Below, in pieces: positions 4,852-5,569 of a stretch of DNA of 5,569 bases. The notes under the pieces are model-generated. The model was not told the origin of the DNA. It ran no database searches and worked only from the letters and a program-made list of their open reading frames with translations. The first letter of the stretch is position 1, and every line of letters begins with the position of its first letter. Both the position numbers and the translations under genes were made by a program. The stretch spans positions 1 through 5,569 of the forward strand of contig JAAFHS010000203.1 in NCBI GenBank assembly GCA_013298485.1, in the 5' to 3' direction. This stretch comes from Rhodobacterales bacterium. Its GTDB lineage: Bacteria; Pseudomonadota; Alphaproteobacteria; Rhodobacterales; Rhodobacteraceae.

Positions 4852-5569
4852 TCAGTCCTTGTGGCGCAGATAAGCCTCCCACAGGTCCGGGCGCCGCGCC
4901 TTTGTCACCGCCTCGGCCTCCGCCTTGCGCCACTTGGCGATGGCCCCATGATTGCCCGATTGCAGCACATCCGGAATGGCCAGCCCTTCCCATTCCACCG
5001 GCCGCGTATACTGCGGATGCTCCAGCAGCCCATCCGAAAAGCTTTCCTCGACCGCCGAGTCCGCGTTGCCCAACACCCCCGGCAGCAGCCGCACGGTCGC
5101 ATCCAGCAGCGCCTGCGCCGCAATCTCGCCCCCGGTCAGCACGAAATCACCCAAGGATACCTCTTCCACCGCGTGATGGTCCAGCAGCCGCTGATCCACC
5201 CCTTCGAACCGCCCGCACAGCAGCGTCAGCCCCGCACAGCCCGCAAACCGCCGCGCCATCGCCTGATCGAACCGCGCCCCGCGGGGCGAGAGGTAAATCA
5301 CCGGCCACAGCGCCCGGTCCGGGGTGCCCGCCGCCGCATGGCGCAAGGCGGCATCCAGCACATCGGCGCGCAACACCATGCCCGCCCCGCCACCCGCAGG
5401 TGTGTCGTCCACGTTGCGATGCTTGCCGATGCCGAAGGCGCGCAGATCAATCGCCTCCAGTGCCCACAGCCCCATGTCCAGCGCACGGCCCGTCAGGCTT
5501 TGCCCCAGCACACCCGGAAAGGCACCCGGAAACAGCGTGATGATCCTGGCCCGCCATGCTCCCTTGACC
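4852..5569 (-). CDS. trmD: tRNA (guanine37-N1)-methyltransferase TrmD (N-terminus outside window)
   Basis: TrmD is a SPOUT-class enzyme that transfers a methyl group from S-adenosylmethionine to N1 of G37 in tRNAs reading CNN codons, preventing +1 frameshifts. The visible 238 residues begin VKGAWRARIITLFPGAFPGVLG; the start codon lies beyond 5569, in keeping with the N-terminally extended Rhodobacterales proteins. Conserved stretches appear in order: KHRNVDDTPAGGGAGMVLR (around 5370-5430), YLSPRGARFDQ, LLCGRFEGVDQR (around 5190-5225), SLGDFVLTGGE (5120-5155), DATVRLLPGVLGN, the C-terminal GLLEHPQYTRPVEWEGLAIPDVL, and SGNHGAIAKWR. The knot region that holds the cofactor is therefore intact. 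The residue that aligns with the catalytic Asp169 of E. coli appears to be Glu (5044-5046). trmD is followed by rplS and rpmE as in many bacteria, but with a 260-bp gap. Confidence 0.97.
   Translation of the reverse strand, partial: VKGAWRARIITLFPGAFPGVLGQSLTGRALDMGLWALEAIDLRAFGIGKHRNVDDTPAGGGAGMVLRADVLDAALRHAAAGTPDRALWPVIYLSPRGARFDQAMARRFAGCAGLTLLCGRFEGVDQRLLDHHAVEEVSLGDFVLTGGEIAAQALLDATVRLLPGVLGNADSAVEESFSDGLLEHPQYTRPVEWEGLAIPDVLQSGNHGAIAKWRKAEAEAVTKARRPDLWEAYLRHKD

Noticed and set aside
4512..5540. 342-codon plus-strand ORF opposite trmD and its downstream gap
   Set aside because: The Pro/Ala/Arg-rich translation is a typical high-GC shadow of trmD.

Overview
The window looks like chromosomal DNA of a high-GC alphaproteobacterium of the Rhodobacterales (Rhodobacter/Roseobacter group). 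The basis is a MipZ-type division ATPase, an alphaproteobacterial trmD-rplS-rpmE cluster with a cysteine-free L31, a MatB-type malonyl-CoA synthetase, and the close resemblance of all these proteins to remembered family members. No database search was run.

Layout. Positions 1-841 (minus) hold the N-terminal 280 residues of a MatB-like malonyl-CoA synthetase whose C-terminus lies outside the window. After a 170-bp divergent gap comes a small plus-strand gene (1012-1158, 48 aa, unknown function) with a strong ribosome binding site. It ends inside the last codons of mipZ (1142-1951, minus). Next is a divergent pair: a MerR-family regulator (2044-2472, minus) and a 14-helix DHA2-type MFS exporter (2542-3894, plus). 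Between them lies a near-perfect 20-bp dyad almost identical to the E. coli SoxR box, set in a promoter with the 19-bp spacer typical of MerR-activated promoters. A GC-rich hairpin (3932-3960) separates the exporter from the convergent ribosomal cluster. That cluster runs on the minus strand: trmD (partial, entering at 5569), then a 260-bp gap with its own sigma70-like promoter and a long structured leader, then rplS and rpmE.

Function. trmD, rplS and rpmE serve tRNA modification and the large ribosomal subunit. MipZ positions the division plane. The MerR/MFS pair looks like a self-contained inducible efflux module and may be an accessory insertion between rpmE and mipZ. matB activates malonate to malonyl-CoA.

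No clearly new biological system is visible. The most interesting points are the SoxR-like operator paired with a regulator that lacks the SoxR iron-sulfur cysteines, the structured rplS leader behind its own promoter, and the unnamed 48-residue ORF overlapping mipZ. There are no tRNA or rRNA genes, CRISPR arrays, insertion sequences or long repeats that I can see. The longest gap without a gene is 260 bases.
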